From NCBI GenBank assembly GCA_019022495.1, contig JAFEKR010000076.1, forward strand, positions 1 to 64,000: DNA of 64,000 nucleotides, read 5' to 3'. The first letter of the stretch is position 1. Every line of letters starts with the position of its first letter. Origin of the DNA: Epichloe hybrida (taxonomy: Eukaryota; Ascomycota; Sordariomycetes; Hypocreales; Clavicipitaceae). Below are positions 21,349-31,355 of the stretch, piece by piece. The translations under genes and the position numbers were made by a program. The notes beneath the pieces were generated by a model that had not been told where the DNA came from, did no database searches, and saw nothing but the letters and a program-made list of their open reading frames with translations.

Positions 21349-21404
21349 TACACGTAAAATCCATCCAGGAGCGGCGGGCAGTTTTAAGTGGGCTCTGATA
21401 TTAT

Positions 21405-21820
21405 GTAGTTTAGTCGCAGCCCATGACCTAACACGTAAACATGCAGTAGTGATTTTTGAATCATGCAGTGCATCGTAACTAGGCCTAAAATGGAAGAAGT
21501 ATCTTTCCACGTAAGCCTGTAAGAGGTGTAGGCTCCCGTAATCCATACACTAGTTTATGTATCAAATCTTGTGCATATAATATGTAAGGGAAACCGCGTT
21601 TTATGTAGGCTTCTTTTAAAGATACAGAGCTTCTATTATAGCCTATAGTAATTCCATTAAGTGGACTAGCTTGTTCCTGTGCCCTAAGAGTTACAGGAGG
21701 TCACTTCTCTTATAAACATGCGTGGAAAGATACCTTTTTTGTCTTAGGCCTAGTTACTACTGTGATTGCAAAAATCACTACTGTATGTTTACGTGTTGCT
21801 CATGGCCGAAAACCATATGT
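21405..21820. mobile_element. Foldback/MITE-like element with ~90-120 bp inverted arms
   Basis: The arm 21421-21510 is about 80% identical to the reverse complement of 21718-21804; both contain CAGTAGTGATTTTTG, AACTAGGCCTAA and TATCTTTCCACG blocks. Similarity continues weakly inward. Exact ends and target duplication could not be fixed. The right end lies about 125 bp before the start of the LysM effector at 21943, inside its likely promoter. Confidence 0.6.
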
Positions 21821-21942
21821 TAAGTCTTGTTTATTAAGTATGGAGAAGACCGCACGTTTTCCGCCAGGACTTTGATGGAAGTCAGGTGTTTATGTTAAAG
21901 ACCTCGAGATTGAGAAAAATTTTACCCTTGTCAGCCATTACC

Positions 21943-23714
21943 ATGTTCCCTAACAAGCTTCTCGGCCTTGTTAGTGCTTTCACCTTCTTGCTTGCTTCCG
22001 CACAGCCTGAAGCAGATCCCGTCAGTCGCACTGGAGACAAGCCGGGCTTGCCGTACGATGAAAAGACCACCCCTTACTGTAACTGGTGGATTGATAACGC
22101 TGCGGGTGAGGACTGCGAAGATCTCTTGCTAACTTGGGATATCCCCAAGTCTGACTTTGCCCGATGGGTAAGTAGGTTTCGTCCCAGCACGAACTGTCTA
22201 ACTGTATCCTTCTTGCTGCAATTGCTGACTTGACCTAGAATCCATCCGTGACCGTTTTATGCGGCAATCTTCTCAAGGGACGGTCTTACTGCCTTGCCGT
22301 CGCGGAAGAACCTGTATCCCCTAGAACGACGGCTTCATCATCAGCGGAGACTTCATATACAACTTCTAGTTTAACAACTACAAGCAAGACCAGCAGCATT
22401 AGCACAACGTCCACCGTCGCCACCACCACTCCTAACAATGGTATGTTTCGCTCTTGCCCATCTCTCATGCTGTCTCTGTCTCTGCTTGTTAGAAGTTCAA
22501 TCCATCCCTTCTCTACATGCTCTCGGCTCTCCACAGGGAGAAGGCAAAAATAACATGGCCCTACAAACTAGGCATCCGAACTCCTGAGCCGACGCAGCCT
22601 GGGCTTGTCAGCAACTGTAACAAGTTTCACTTGGTCAAAACGGGTGACAACTGCGCTGAGATAGCCGCGTCCAACGGCATCTCCCTCGAGGACTTGATGA
22701 CATGGAATCCAAGGACCGGCAAGGGTTGCGCTGGCCTCTGGGCGAACGCATATGCATGCGTGTCCATCATTGGTCGTGATGCCTCCAAGCAGTCTGACCC
22801 GGCCCCCTCGGGACCATCCCCTACGCAGCCGGGCATTGCCAAAGATTGCAAGACATATTACAGGGTACAGTCAGGCGATACCTGCCAGTCCATCGCCGAT
22901 TCTTATGGGACGTTTACCTTGGACGATTTTGCGAAATGGAACCCTGCTGTAGGTGCGGATTGCCGATCCTTGTGGGCTAGCTACCATGTCTGCGTTGGCG
23001 TGCCTGGAATGCCGAGCACCAAGCCTTCGGGACCTTTACCCCTGCAGCCTGGTATCCGTAAGGACTGCGACAAGTATCACAAGGCAATGTCCGGAGATGG
23101 GTGCCAGGCTTTGGCAAGTAAATATGACATTAGACTTGATGACTTGTAAGTTCTAGCCACGAACTCTCCTCCTCCTTCTTTCTCAACTAACTACTATTGC
23201 AGATATTTGTGGAATCCCGCTGTGAAGAATGGTTTGTTTATGCCTTCTTTCCATTTTCATTCTTCATGGCTAAGCCACATACTAACTAAATACATGATCA
23301 GACTGCAGCGGACTCTGGCTAGGTTATCACTACTGCGTGGCAATTCCGAATGCTTTCCGCCTGCGATCTCTATACCACACAGACTGCACTGGCAAGCAGT
23401 ACAATGATGTGACAATAGCCGGCGGCAGCGATGGTACTTGCATCAATACCAACTGCCAGGCTGCATCTCTGGTAGTCGAGACAATGGGCAACTGTCCCAA
23501 CGGACAGGTTCAGATCAGCTATTGGGAGAACCCTGGCTGCTCCGGAAAGTGGTTCGGCTACGGCTACACTAGCAGAGGAAAGTGCCATACGCTGTGGACC
23601 GAAGGATGGAATTTCAAGTCATTGCATCTGCGGTGCGCGAGTGAGGAGGCCGATTGTGTGAACCAGCGAACATGTACCTACGACCCAAAACCAGCGCGTG
23701 GCGTCTGTATGTAG
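21943..23714 (+). CDS. Secreted LysM effector with four LysM domains and a Cys-rich tail, 480 aa
   Basis: Five exons join in phase: 21943-22167, 22239-22440, 22572-23145, 23203-23231 and 23302-23714. Residues 1-20 are a signal peptide (MFPNKLLGLVSAFTFLLASA). A Cys-containing LysM-like domain covers about 40-95, then a Ser/Thr linker to about 143. Three LysM domains follow at about 158-205, 235-282 and 308-355, each with a C-x(4)-V-x-S/T-GD-x-C start, WNP and a Y-x-C-V end; introns 3 and 4 split the last one. Residues about 360-480 form a C-terminal Cys-rich domain (ISYWENPGCSGKW, GKCHTLW). LysM effectors bind chitin fragments and can mask fungal walls from host receptors; no catalytic domain is present. 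The ACC-ATG context and signal peptide fix the start at 21943 rather than an upstream Met. Confidence 0.85.
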
Positions 23715-24104
23715 TGAGAGGAACATGCACAGCGATCAGCGTGTCAGACAGGTTCTGGGCTTTCAAGAAGATATCCTCGAACAACGTACACCGAGGTTCG
23801 GACCTAAATGCAAGAAAGATGCTGTATAAACTATGAAACTGTTCTCCCCTTTCTTATACTTGGAGGTCCTCCTCCCACGGCCAGTGGAGCCGATTATATT
23901 CCCTATCCCGACTCTTACGGCGGTGCTCCTGCAAACAATGCTAAGTACCAACAATATGTACCACAAGACCACGCAGGAAATGTAGAGGTAAAATGAACAG
24001 GGGTGGGGAGGAAAAAGATGAAGATACATAAAGACCGCAGGGCTACTAGCTTCATTCCTTGATGTTTGACGTATTGCTGGCTTCCTAGAGATTAGGAGTA
24101 TTAC
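23715..24104. other. Region downstream of the LysM effector
   Basis: About 390 bp with a short plus-strand frame (23808-23996) and a minus-strand frame (23763-24029) that show no recognisable domain. It probably holds the 3' UTR of the LysM effector. The following 24105-24580 is filled with gene relics described separately. Confidence 0.4.
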
Positions 24105-24215
24105 ACGAAAGCTAAGCTATCACTTGTATGGGATTTCGGTGCCGCTCTTACGGTTATCCGCGTATAGAAGTAGCCACGGACTGTCCTGGGCTGCCGATCT
24201 CGTGGTGCCAAGGCG
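24105..24215 (-). pseudogene. Relic of the nuclease-GH55 gene linker region
   Basis: About 100 bp align to 1372-1475 inside the telomere-proximal gene: CACGAAAGCT, TTTCGGTGCCGCT and CCACGGACTGTCCTGGG (source CCGCGGACTGTCCTGGG) occur in the same order and spacing. Identity is roughly 70% by eye with many transitions. No frame survives. It shows a second copy of the nuclease-GH55 gene once sat beside the LysM effector. Confidence 0.6.
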
Positions 24216-24496
24216 AAGACTTCTGCTAATCAGAGCTAAAGCCTGCACCTCATACTCTGCTGCGTATGCGATAAGCTAATACTAAGGTGTAATTATGATG
24301 CCCCAAAACTTCACGTGGATTAGTTTGCCACGTTTTGCAGTAGCCGTTGTTATAATAGCCAAACCACAATTCAAATCAAAGAGCTTTATTATTAAGTATT
24401 AACACCACTAGGAAAAGAAGAAATAAAGAGGCTTACGAACTTGTTTTTAATAAAGGTTTATAGGAGGATACTTGATAGTAATTGAATCTCTACTGC

Positions 24497-24576
24497 TAAG
24501 TACATGATTAGACTGCAGCGGACTTTAGCAAGGTTATAACTACTGCGTAGCAATCCCGAATGCTTTCCGCATGCCC
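24497..24576 (+). pseudogene. Relic of LysM effector exon 5
   Basis: It matches 23288-23370 of the intact LysM gene, including the acceptor and the GACTGCAGCGGACT start of the last exon, through GAATGCTTTCCGC. The differences are mostly C-to-T/G-to-A transitions such as GGCTAGG to AGCAAGG. A stop replaces a sense codon. This is a mutated tandem fragment of the neighbouring gene. Confidence 0.7.
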
Positions 24577-24586
24577 CGTAGGCAGC

Positions 24587-24937
24587 CTAGGTCGCAATAG
24601 TGGGTTTTTTAGGGGTTTTGGTTTTGCGCATGATACCATCGCAAGCCTTGTGCAACATGCCAGTTGCTTCCCAGTTATCCCCTCTTAATTTCAATGGGAA
24701 CGGCAGGTCATCATGGGCACATGTGCAATAATAGGTAAAGTCATTCGAGTCCGTCCCCCAACCAGGTCCATCTAAGACGGTACCGTCTAACTTGTCGTTG
24801 CAATAGGTAAGAAGTGATTTGCGTATGCTGTCGCGCCAGGGTTCATCATTATATGAACTCCTGAAAGTTATGCCACGAAAAATCACGATTGTCCCGCCGT
24901 GTGTTACAGTGGCTATCATTGTGATAGCCAAAACCAC
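24587..24937 (-). CDS. Small secreted hypothetical protein, 116 aa
   Basis: One frame from ATG 24937. The N-terminus (MVLAITMIATVTHG) is hydrophobic and signal-like although short. The mature part has four cysteines (LTYCND, YYCTC, HKACDG) and the segments FRSSYNDEPWRDSIRKSLL and DLPFPLKLRGDNWEATGMLH, which read like folded protein rather than chance. The C-terminal MRKTKTPKKPTIAT is basic. No family is recognised. Its promoter and start region are duplicated at 24335-24510, evidence of a former tandem pair. It lies between the LysM effector and the broken GH18 gene, both involved in chitin recognition, but a functional link is only inference. Confidence 0.5.
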   Translation of the reverse strand: MVLAITMIATVTHGGTIVIFRGITFRSSYNDEPWRDSIRKSLLTYCNDKLDGTVLDGPGWGTDSNDFTYYCTCAHDDLPFPLKLRGDNWEATGMLHKACDGIMRKTKTPKKPTIAT

Positions 24938-25893
24938 AAAATTAGAGAGCTCTGTTCTTATGTATTAGCACTGCTGGGGAGAGGAGAAGGAAAGGGGTTT
25001 ACGAACGCATTTCGATAAAGGCTTGGGGGAAATTTGATAGTGACTAAATAGCTCTAAGCAAATGAAAAAAAATACAAGTTGGATTTTGTCTGAATATTTA
25101 TGCTTGAAAATGGTTGTCCCACAGTTACGGTTAATAGTCCATAGCCCTTACCTAGAAATCTGCTACACTTCAAGCACATGTAATCGGTCGGATTCGTAAT
25201 CTGCCCCACGTTACTATTTTTGGCTTGGTTTAGATTAAAGATTTGTGGACTGCGCGGGGTATGTAGTAGTGAGACAAGCCCCTGTTAAACCCGTTTAGCC
25301 AAAACAGCTAAAATACTCAAACATTCAATAGTGGCATTTCCAGTCAGATGTCAACAAAAGAGCGCCCATGATTCCGGGCTACGTCGCGAGACCCAGTTGG
25401 ATCGACCACTATATAAACGTGGATAAGATACCACAGTCCTACCCCTAAATGATTTTACAGCCACTAATATAAGCCCCATGCGGGGCGGCCACGTGGATAT
25501 AGTGAGTGGAGCTATTCAGGATGTTATAGGGGCATTTACGTGAGGAACAGATACTAAGTAGTCCTGGTAAAATACATGTAATCCGAGGTACCCTTTTCTA
25601 GTGATATAACTCGTATAAAATCATACAAGGGTTAGACTGTACATTAATGCGGCCTTATGAAGGGTGCCCAAAATGCTATCGAGGGCTTGAGATTGTCAAA
25701 GGAATGCATGCTTTAATCTACAGTGTATTCTGCCTATTCTGCCTAATTGGAAGCGAAATCAGAGTACTGGCATTCTTCCAAAAGCCCGTCAAGCTATTAA
25801 CCACTTCCTTGACTATGGTCGCGGGGTAAATTCCAGCCTGGTTAGAGTTCTAACGTTTCAGAGAATCAGCCACCGCGTGTCTAGTGTCCGAAA
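24938..25893. other. Intergenic region with the second MITE copy
   Basis: Apart from the duplicated promoter to about 25060 and the MITE at 25434-25639, I see only a 60-codon plus-strand frame at 25647-25829 without a domain, and no RNA gene. Confidence 0.4.
25434..25639. mobile_element. pogo/Fot1-type MITE, ~206 bp (copy 2, diverged)
   Basis: The ends are CAGTCCTACCCCTAAATGAT and the complement of AAATCATACAAGGGTTAGAC-TG, related to the perfect termini of copy 1 at 21111-21348. TA follows the right end; the left flank is CA, perhaps mutated. The interior shares GGAGCT, GCCCCAYGCGGGGC and TACTWAGTA blocks with copy 1 in reversed order, so it is inserted in the opposite orientation. Confidence 0.65.
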
Positions 25894-27611
25894 TTATCCT
25901 GCAACGGTCTGCTTAAATGCGTCGACCCAGTCGTATTGGTAATTAGCAGCAAGCAGCCACTTGCGCAAAGTCACTCCAGAGCGTGACACGTCATATGCCG
26001 CTCTATAAGAGGCAACGACAGTAGTTTTACCACGGTACTTCAAAGTGTCAACTATCTCGGTCAGGAGCCGACCCATTTGAGGTCGGTGTACGACTTCCAT
26101 GTCGTGTCAGACACGAGGTTGACTCCTGCGACAATGTGATCCTTGTACAGATTAAAGTCGGCGGCCCGAACTTGCAAGTGGACGGCAAATGCGTTGTTGA
26201 TGAACACGTTGTACGAGGCGGCGCCAGCTCGCAACGCGTTGCCCGCCCGGGTGAAGCCATTCACCATGCTTTGCACAGCATCTCGGAACGCTTGCTTCTC
26301 GAACACATGCTTCGCCACCAATCTGTACAGGGATTAAGCGCCTTTACAGGGGCAGTACCAGACCTGGCACAAACTTCTTGCTGTGACACCGTCCATGCAC
26401 GCCCAGTCAGTCTCAAGATGCTCGGTGCACAAATTCTCGCCATCTGGCCGTGTCCCGCCGTCCCGCAGAGTGGCATGGAGGACTCACGGGCGCCACGAGC
26501 CTCGGTTTAGGCTTTTCTCCAGGCGAGGCAGTTGGACTTCATCATGACCATCGTACGGCGCCGCAAAGTCTGCGGCCCCTGTGGCATCGCCGACACCCCA
26601 TCGGCCAAGTCGCCTCCTGGACGAGCACACGTCATCGCCATCGAAGAGGCTGATCAGAGGCCGTGAAAGAAGATTTTCCCACTGCTTCAAGGTGGTATGG
26701 CCCGACCACCGCCACTTGCGTTATCTCGATAGCGGTGGATTCGAGTAGCAGCGGCTCTTGGGGCCGCCGTCATACAAGCCGGGCTTCTGACCGCCCTCGC
26801 CCTCTTTGCCAGTGGTGAGTTCTGCTGGATTTTTCTTGTCGTCTTTACAGCCGTACCATGAGAAGGGGGAGGGGGCGCCTAGCAGGCCACCGACGAGCAT
26901 TACAGCGACCGAAGCCTTTGACGAACATACCGGCGCAGCCCCAAACCATTTGTACGAGCTGACCTTATCGTCAGCCCCAGTATTAGAGCTTGGAGCAGCG
27001 GAGTGACCTGTGCCCGGTCCAGCATCCGTCCGTACTCGCGGCGATCTTGACCTCGTTACCACTACAAGTGCCCCCCCCCCCCCAAGCCTTCCATTCGCAC
27101 TTTGGGGCATCGTTTGATGGAGACTCGAGGGCTTCGGGGATTTCTTTTTGCGACCTTGGGCTTTGAATGGTCGTGCCTCTCCCATCGTCCGTGAACTCCG
27201 CCAAGGCAGTGGTTGTTGGCATAGTCGGCTTTCATGCGCAACGTTTTCTCGTCATCATATGACACCCATTGGTCTCCGCCCCAGGTCACAACCCTGACGG
27301 CAGCGCCCTTGTCGGTAACAACGCCGGCACCACCTTGGACGATTATTTCTCGAATCTCCGAGTACATGAGCGTTCCCGCGGAGGCGGAGCACTTGCTGGG
27401 ATTTCGGCCTCCACGGAAGCCACAACCAGCTACCTTGCAGTTTGAATCTGCCACCGCAGAAGTAGTCCTGGGCCGTTCCGCAAGCTCCACATTCGGCGCA
27501 GCAGACATTGAGAGGGCATCTGCTGCGCGCGCTCCATTCTTCACCCCATCCCGGGGTCGCACTCGCTCTTGGCGTCGCAGGTAGGTAGAAATACAGTTCT
27601 CCTTGGAGCAC
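25894..27611 (-). pseudogene. Broken GH18 chitinase of the LysM/CBM18 (subgroup C, killer-toxin-like) type
   Basis: Reading leftward: a hevein-like domain near 27565-27480 (WSARSRCPLNVCCAE, CGTAQDYFCGG) whose upstream CDAKSECDPG lies in another frame; then directly the end of a GH18 barrel at about 27394-27196 (GTLMYSEIREI, DQWVSYDDEKT, MKADYANNHCLGG). The central GH18 part, including the DxxDxDxE catalytic motif, is missing. Then C-terminal Cys-rich pieces (ASTDGCWTGHRSL, WFGAAPVCSS) in different frames, and a helical tail at 26321-25894 split by a frameshift near 26050-26095. The multiple frameshifts and the deletion make it a pseudogene. In fungi such chitinases often neighbour LysM effectors, as here (convergent, 2.2 kb away). 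Confidence 0.65.
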
Positions 27612-28446
27612 TATTTAGGCCCCATGCCACAGACCTACACACGTTTTCCCGACAACTGTTGTCTCGTACTTGGGCTTGGGAGGTGTGGGTGTGTGTGTGT
27701 TGCGTATTGTAGAATTCCATTAGTCAGTCAGGACCCCCATCACGGATGCCAAGAGACGTCGACCTTTCGAAATGTCTGCCGTTCTATCCAGTGCGCGCCA
27801 TCGTTTTGACCGGCCTGGACTACCCAATGGAGGATTCAAGATTGGCGAGGAATCCGGGCGCTATTGGGTCGCCCAAGAGAGGGAGGAGCAGCAAACCAAT
27901 GCAACAAGGGCTCACAAGGACCCTTATACTTGGCGTAACATCCGACATCCGACGAAGATACTTATGCGGGGGCTGGGCTGGGCTGGGCTGGGCTGGACTA
28001 GGCCCGCCAGATCTTGTCGGCAAGATCAAAGCGCAAGTCCATTGGAATGCTGCTCGAGTCTTTGATTGGTTAAAGAAGTTGCCCCGTTTACTGTGCTGCT
28101 GGATCCTTGGTAGACCCTTGATTACTGTGCCACGCCCCACGTTACACCAAAAAGGTCCGGCAATGTTGGCCTCGGCTAACTTTGCACCTTGCAATTGCCA
28201 GGAATTCACCCACGGCCGCGCGCGCCTTGCAATCCCTTTGATAGTGAAAGATCCCTTGGATCATTAGAGCCTGAGCTTAGGGCCGAGATCACCAAGCAAA
28301 AAAAACATCAAGTCTGTCTTTTTATGTACATTGTTTGAGGGCTAGAAAGGGAAAAGCAGTGGGGCGGCATATTATGTATGTGCCAGCTCTTACAGACCCT
28401 AGCTGCCTAGCTTCCTAGCCTACTTGCCTCCTCCAAAGCTAGGTGT
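27612..28446. other. Region upstream of the GH18 relic
   Basis: No missing N-terminal LysM or GH18 exons could be found here on the minus strand. Frames at 27746-28267 (+) and 27820-28209 (-) overlap each other and the microsatellite and are probably chance. Confidence 0.4.
27971..27996. repeat. GGGCT pentamer microsatellite
   Basis: About five tandem copies of GGGCT (written here as GGCTG) in a non-coding stretch between the GH18 relic and the lectin gene. Confidence 0.8.
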
Positions 28447-29096
28447 TTAAGCATTCATCTCCCAGGCTTGAATGCCATGGCATGATAGAAGGCCATCTTC
28501 ATTTGTGAAAATATCGCCTATGACCATTGACGTGGCATCGGGTTAGCCTCGGGGGACACCGTTGCGTTCATACAAGAGACTCACCAAGGTTTATAGAAGT
28601 TTTGACCTGCTTGCCTCCCTGGGCTTTGCAATAACTATGATACACCGACCCCGTAAGGTAGCTTCTTACAGCATCACAAGTTTGATGGAAATTGCCACTT
28701 TGAAAGCAATTAGCAAATCACAAAAGCACGTCATGGCAGGGCGTCTTTTTCCAAAGACATGAATCCAATTGGGCAAACTCACTTCTTTCCACCTTTCAAC
28801 TCGCCACCCACATTAGCGAGGCAGTGATTGAGGTCAATGTATGACAATCTCGCTTCGCCATTGGCTTGACGACATACCATATGGAGAACTTCTGTGTATG
28901 TTTCATCAAGTTCTCTAAATGTTCCCTCAAGTGTGTACTCACATGATTCAGTGAAGCGACTCCGACGCTGGGCTGTGGCAGAAATCTGCCCATCCGAGCT
29001 CCCGCTTCCGGCCAAGAGACCTCCATTGGGGTGAGCTGCTGAGCCTATGCTCGTGATGGCTAGTTGTAAAAGCCAGAGAGGAGCGGTTGGCTTCAT
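28447..29096 (-). CDS. Secreted cyanovirin-N homology (CVNH) lectin-like protein, 165 aa
   Basis: Three exons, 29096-28783, 28697-28585 and 28517-28447, join in phase (introns of 85 and 67 bp, both with GTGAGT donors). The start at 29096 begins a signal peptide (MKPTAPLWLLQLAITSIGSA). Two CVNH repeats follow: RFTESCEYTLEG ... VCRQANGEARLSYIDLNHCL ... GGEL, and GNFHQTCDAV ... YCKAQGG ... KTSINLGDIF ... DGLLSC. The alternating S/T-C, C-x-A/T-x-G-G, I-(D/N)-LN/LG and G-x-L pattern is that of CVNH lectins, which bind high-mannose glycans. Only the first exon forms a long open frame; the rest is recovered by splicing. Likely extracellular. Confidence 0.75.
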
Positions 29097-30390
29097 GATG
29101 GTTGTAGATGACAATGATGATAATGTAGAGTAGGTAACTGAGCTTAGATGATTCTTCATTGTCACAATGACTGTCCCTTACATATATGTAGGTATATTTA
29201 TGCCTATGTAGCCACAGAGGAACTGGCGGGGCGCCAGCCAACAAAGGCCAATAACTCACATCAATAGCTCGAGAGGATCGCCTGGACCTGGACGGAGTAG
29301 TAATGCTTTTTCTGACCATGCCTCTAAAAAAAAAGGGCTCGGACCATTTTGTCAACTATGTAACCTTGCTCCGTTCATGATGGGGAACGAGATTCAAACC
29401 CATCACTTCTCAGCGGCATGAATGCCGTCGAGTCTCGACCAAAGCTGCATGAGAAAGAGGGAAGACCCCTAGACGTGTGGGTCCGTTTGCACGCGCATGA
29501 ATCATGACAACTTTGAGCACGTCACGTGAGCGCATTGCTTGGCTGTCCCTGGACCACGGGGCGGGCCAACTTATTAAGCAGCCGCACACACTTCCAAAAG
29601 AGGAAGTGGCCGAGTCCTAATCTTTTTTTTTCTTCCTCGCAAACTAATTTGAAGTCATCCCGTCCCCATCCGTAGTACGTACCACAAAATCAACCAACCA
29701 TCGTGATTGAACCCTCTCACTTGCACAACAAGAACAGGCCATTGGGCTGACAGAGGGAGGGCCGGGACAAGGCTAGCTCACGTAGTTCCTTCCATCCTGA
29801 AGAAGAAGAAAAAACGCCTCTCGACAACTTTATTTCGCGCCACGCCCTCTTAATACGCAATGGGGCTGACAGAAGAGGGTTTCCCCCCAGGAACCTGGCC
29901 CAAGGAACTCTCCCAAACCCTCCTGCGCCCCCCGCGCATTTCCAATTCCTAGACCAGATTGATCCTGTTTTGAATTAACATCGGGCATGTGGGAAACGCA
30001 GTGTACCTCGATTTCGGCGCCATCCGCGTCGCACACTGAGTCTCCGGACAAACTCGCATCGCAACTCGCGCCGGCTTGGACAACCTTGGAAACCAACGAC
30101 CAGTAGTCACGGGAAGAATAGACTCTGCACGCACACATATGTAAGCATACCGGAAGCCTGGCCCACAAATTTGCCTTTATCTCAACATTATAGTCGGGAA
30201 GTAGGGTTTTCCCATGCTTCCCGGCTTGCGGTGTTGGGAAGCAGAGTTTTCCCATGGGCTATTAATATGAGATATCCCCATACTTCCTCTCACCAAGGAG
30301 GACAAACAAAATCCCCTTGACGCTCATAACCATCCTCGAGGTACAAGGGAGTGACACGTCTTGTCCTGGAAATACAAGGGAGCAACGACA
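29097..30390. other. 1.3-kb intergenic region upstream of lectin and PLA2 genes
   Basis: Divergent promoters of the lectin (left) and phospholipase (right) are expected here. A minus-strand frame at 29830-30255 contains DYWSLVSKVVQAGASCDASL and several Cys after a plausible acceptor, so a small damaged or multi-exon secreted gene cannot be excluded. GGGAAGCA-type short inverted blocks occur at 30187-30255. Confidence 0.4.
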
Positions 30391-31003
30391 ATGAAGCTAT
30401 CTGCCTCTCTCGCGGCCCTCGCGGCCCTCGCCGCCGCCGTCGCCGCAGCACCAATCTACACACCGTCCGGGAACGTGACCGATAGCCTCGTCGATATCGT
30501 GACCAATGGCCGCGTCGCTAACATGACCGATTACCTCGTCTTCGAGATGCCCCTCGCCCAGTTCATCAAGCAGCGAGATGCGAAGGAGCCTAGCTACCTG
30601 GACTGGTCCGCGGGCGGCTGCAAAGGCATTCCAAGCCGCCCGCTCGGCTTCCCTTTCAAACGAGGCTGTCAGCGCCACGACTTTGCGTACCGCAACTACA
30701 ATGCCCAGAGGCGATTGAGCCATGAGTTGCGCAAGAGGGTGGACAAGAAGTTCCGGCAAGAGTATGTTTTCCAACCCCGACCCCGACCCCAATACCTGGC
30801 TTTTTTTTTTTTTTTTCTCACTGTCCCGGCTCACTGACTGTGGATGGCCTTCTAGTCTTTATCACTCGTGCAAAGATATCCCAGATGCTACGTTAAGGCT
30901 GATGTGCGATGGATTTGCCAATTTTTACTACTTGGGTGCCAGGATGTACGGTCGTCGCAAGCAGCGCAAGTCGACCGGTACGGCGAAGCTGAAATATGAG
31001 TAA
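30391..31003 (+). CDS. Secreted phospholipase A2 (fungal/prokaryotic type), 172 aa
   Basis: Exons 30391-30761 and 30856-31003 join in phase across a 94-bp intron (GTATGT donor) that contains a 15-base T run. The signal peptide is MKLSASLAALAALAAAVAAA. The domain starts LDWSAGGCKG, then GFPFKRGCQRHDFAYRNY with the conserved CxRHDxxYRN motif that carries the His-Asp catalytic pair and the disulfide cysteine. The second exon gives LYHSCKD and LMCDGFANFYYLG. It matches the small secreted PLA2 family (PF09056-like), which hydrolyses the sn-2 acyl ester of glycerophospholipids. Four Cys fit two disulfides. The C-terminus is basic (RRKQRKSTGTAKLK). Two Asn-x-Ser/Thr sites lie near the N-terminus. 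Confidence 0.85.
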
Positions 31004-31355
31004 TCAGCGCTGTATGAGGAGTACGCAGAGGCAGACGAGATTTACTACCAGCTTCTCGGGGAAGCACAGAGCCAAGGCATGAGACTTCCTTCCTTCTCGA
31101 CTTGACGTGCCTGGCTGGAAGAATCGGGACCATGTAGCAAGTGTTCAAAAGTTTGGTTCCAAAATACACTCGCTCATCGAGCTCACCTGTGATGCTCAAA
31201 TTAGCTCCTCCTCGGTACACCAGTACTGTCTGTACTCGGAGTGACACGTTCGTAGTACCAAGTCATTGGGCATGTTTCGGCGTTACCATACAGCACAGGT
31301 CAACAAAGAAGAAGTGATGCATTGAAGTGATATAGTGAATGGTCATGAGTCATAT

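Larger units (their letters stand above)
24335..25060. repeat. Imperfect direct duplication flanking the small secreted gene
   Basis: The segment 24335-24510 (GTTATAATAGCCAAACCAC ... CTTACGAACTTG ... AATAAAGG ... TTGATAGT) recurs at about 24905-25055 (ATTGTGATAGCCAAAACCAC ... TTTACGAACGCA ... GATAAAGG ... TTGATAGT). The right copy overlaps the start codon region of the gene at 24587-24937, so the left copy marks a lost paralogue. The left copy is more AT-rich. Confidence 0.55.

Noticed and set aside
29370..29450. tRNA-like T-arm (GGTTTGAATC) on the minus strand with a hairpin before it
   Set aside because: No convincing acceptor stem or anticodon loop could be drawn; may be chance or a decayed tRNA.
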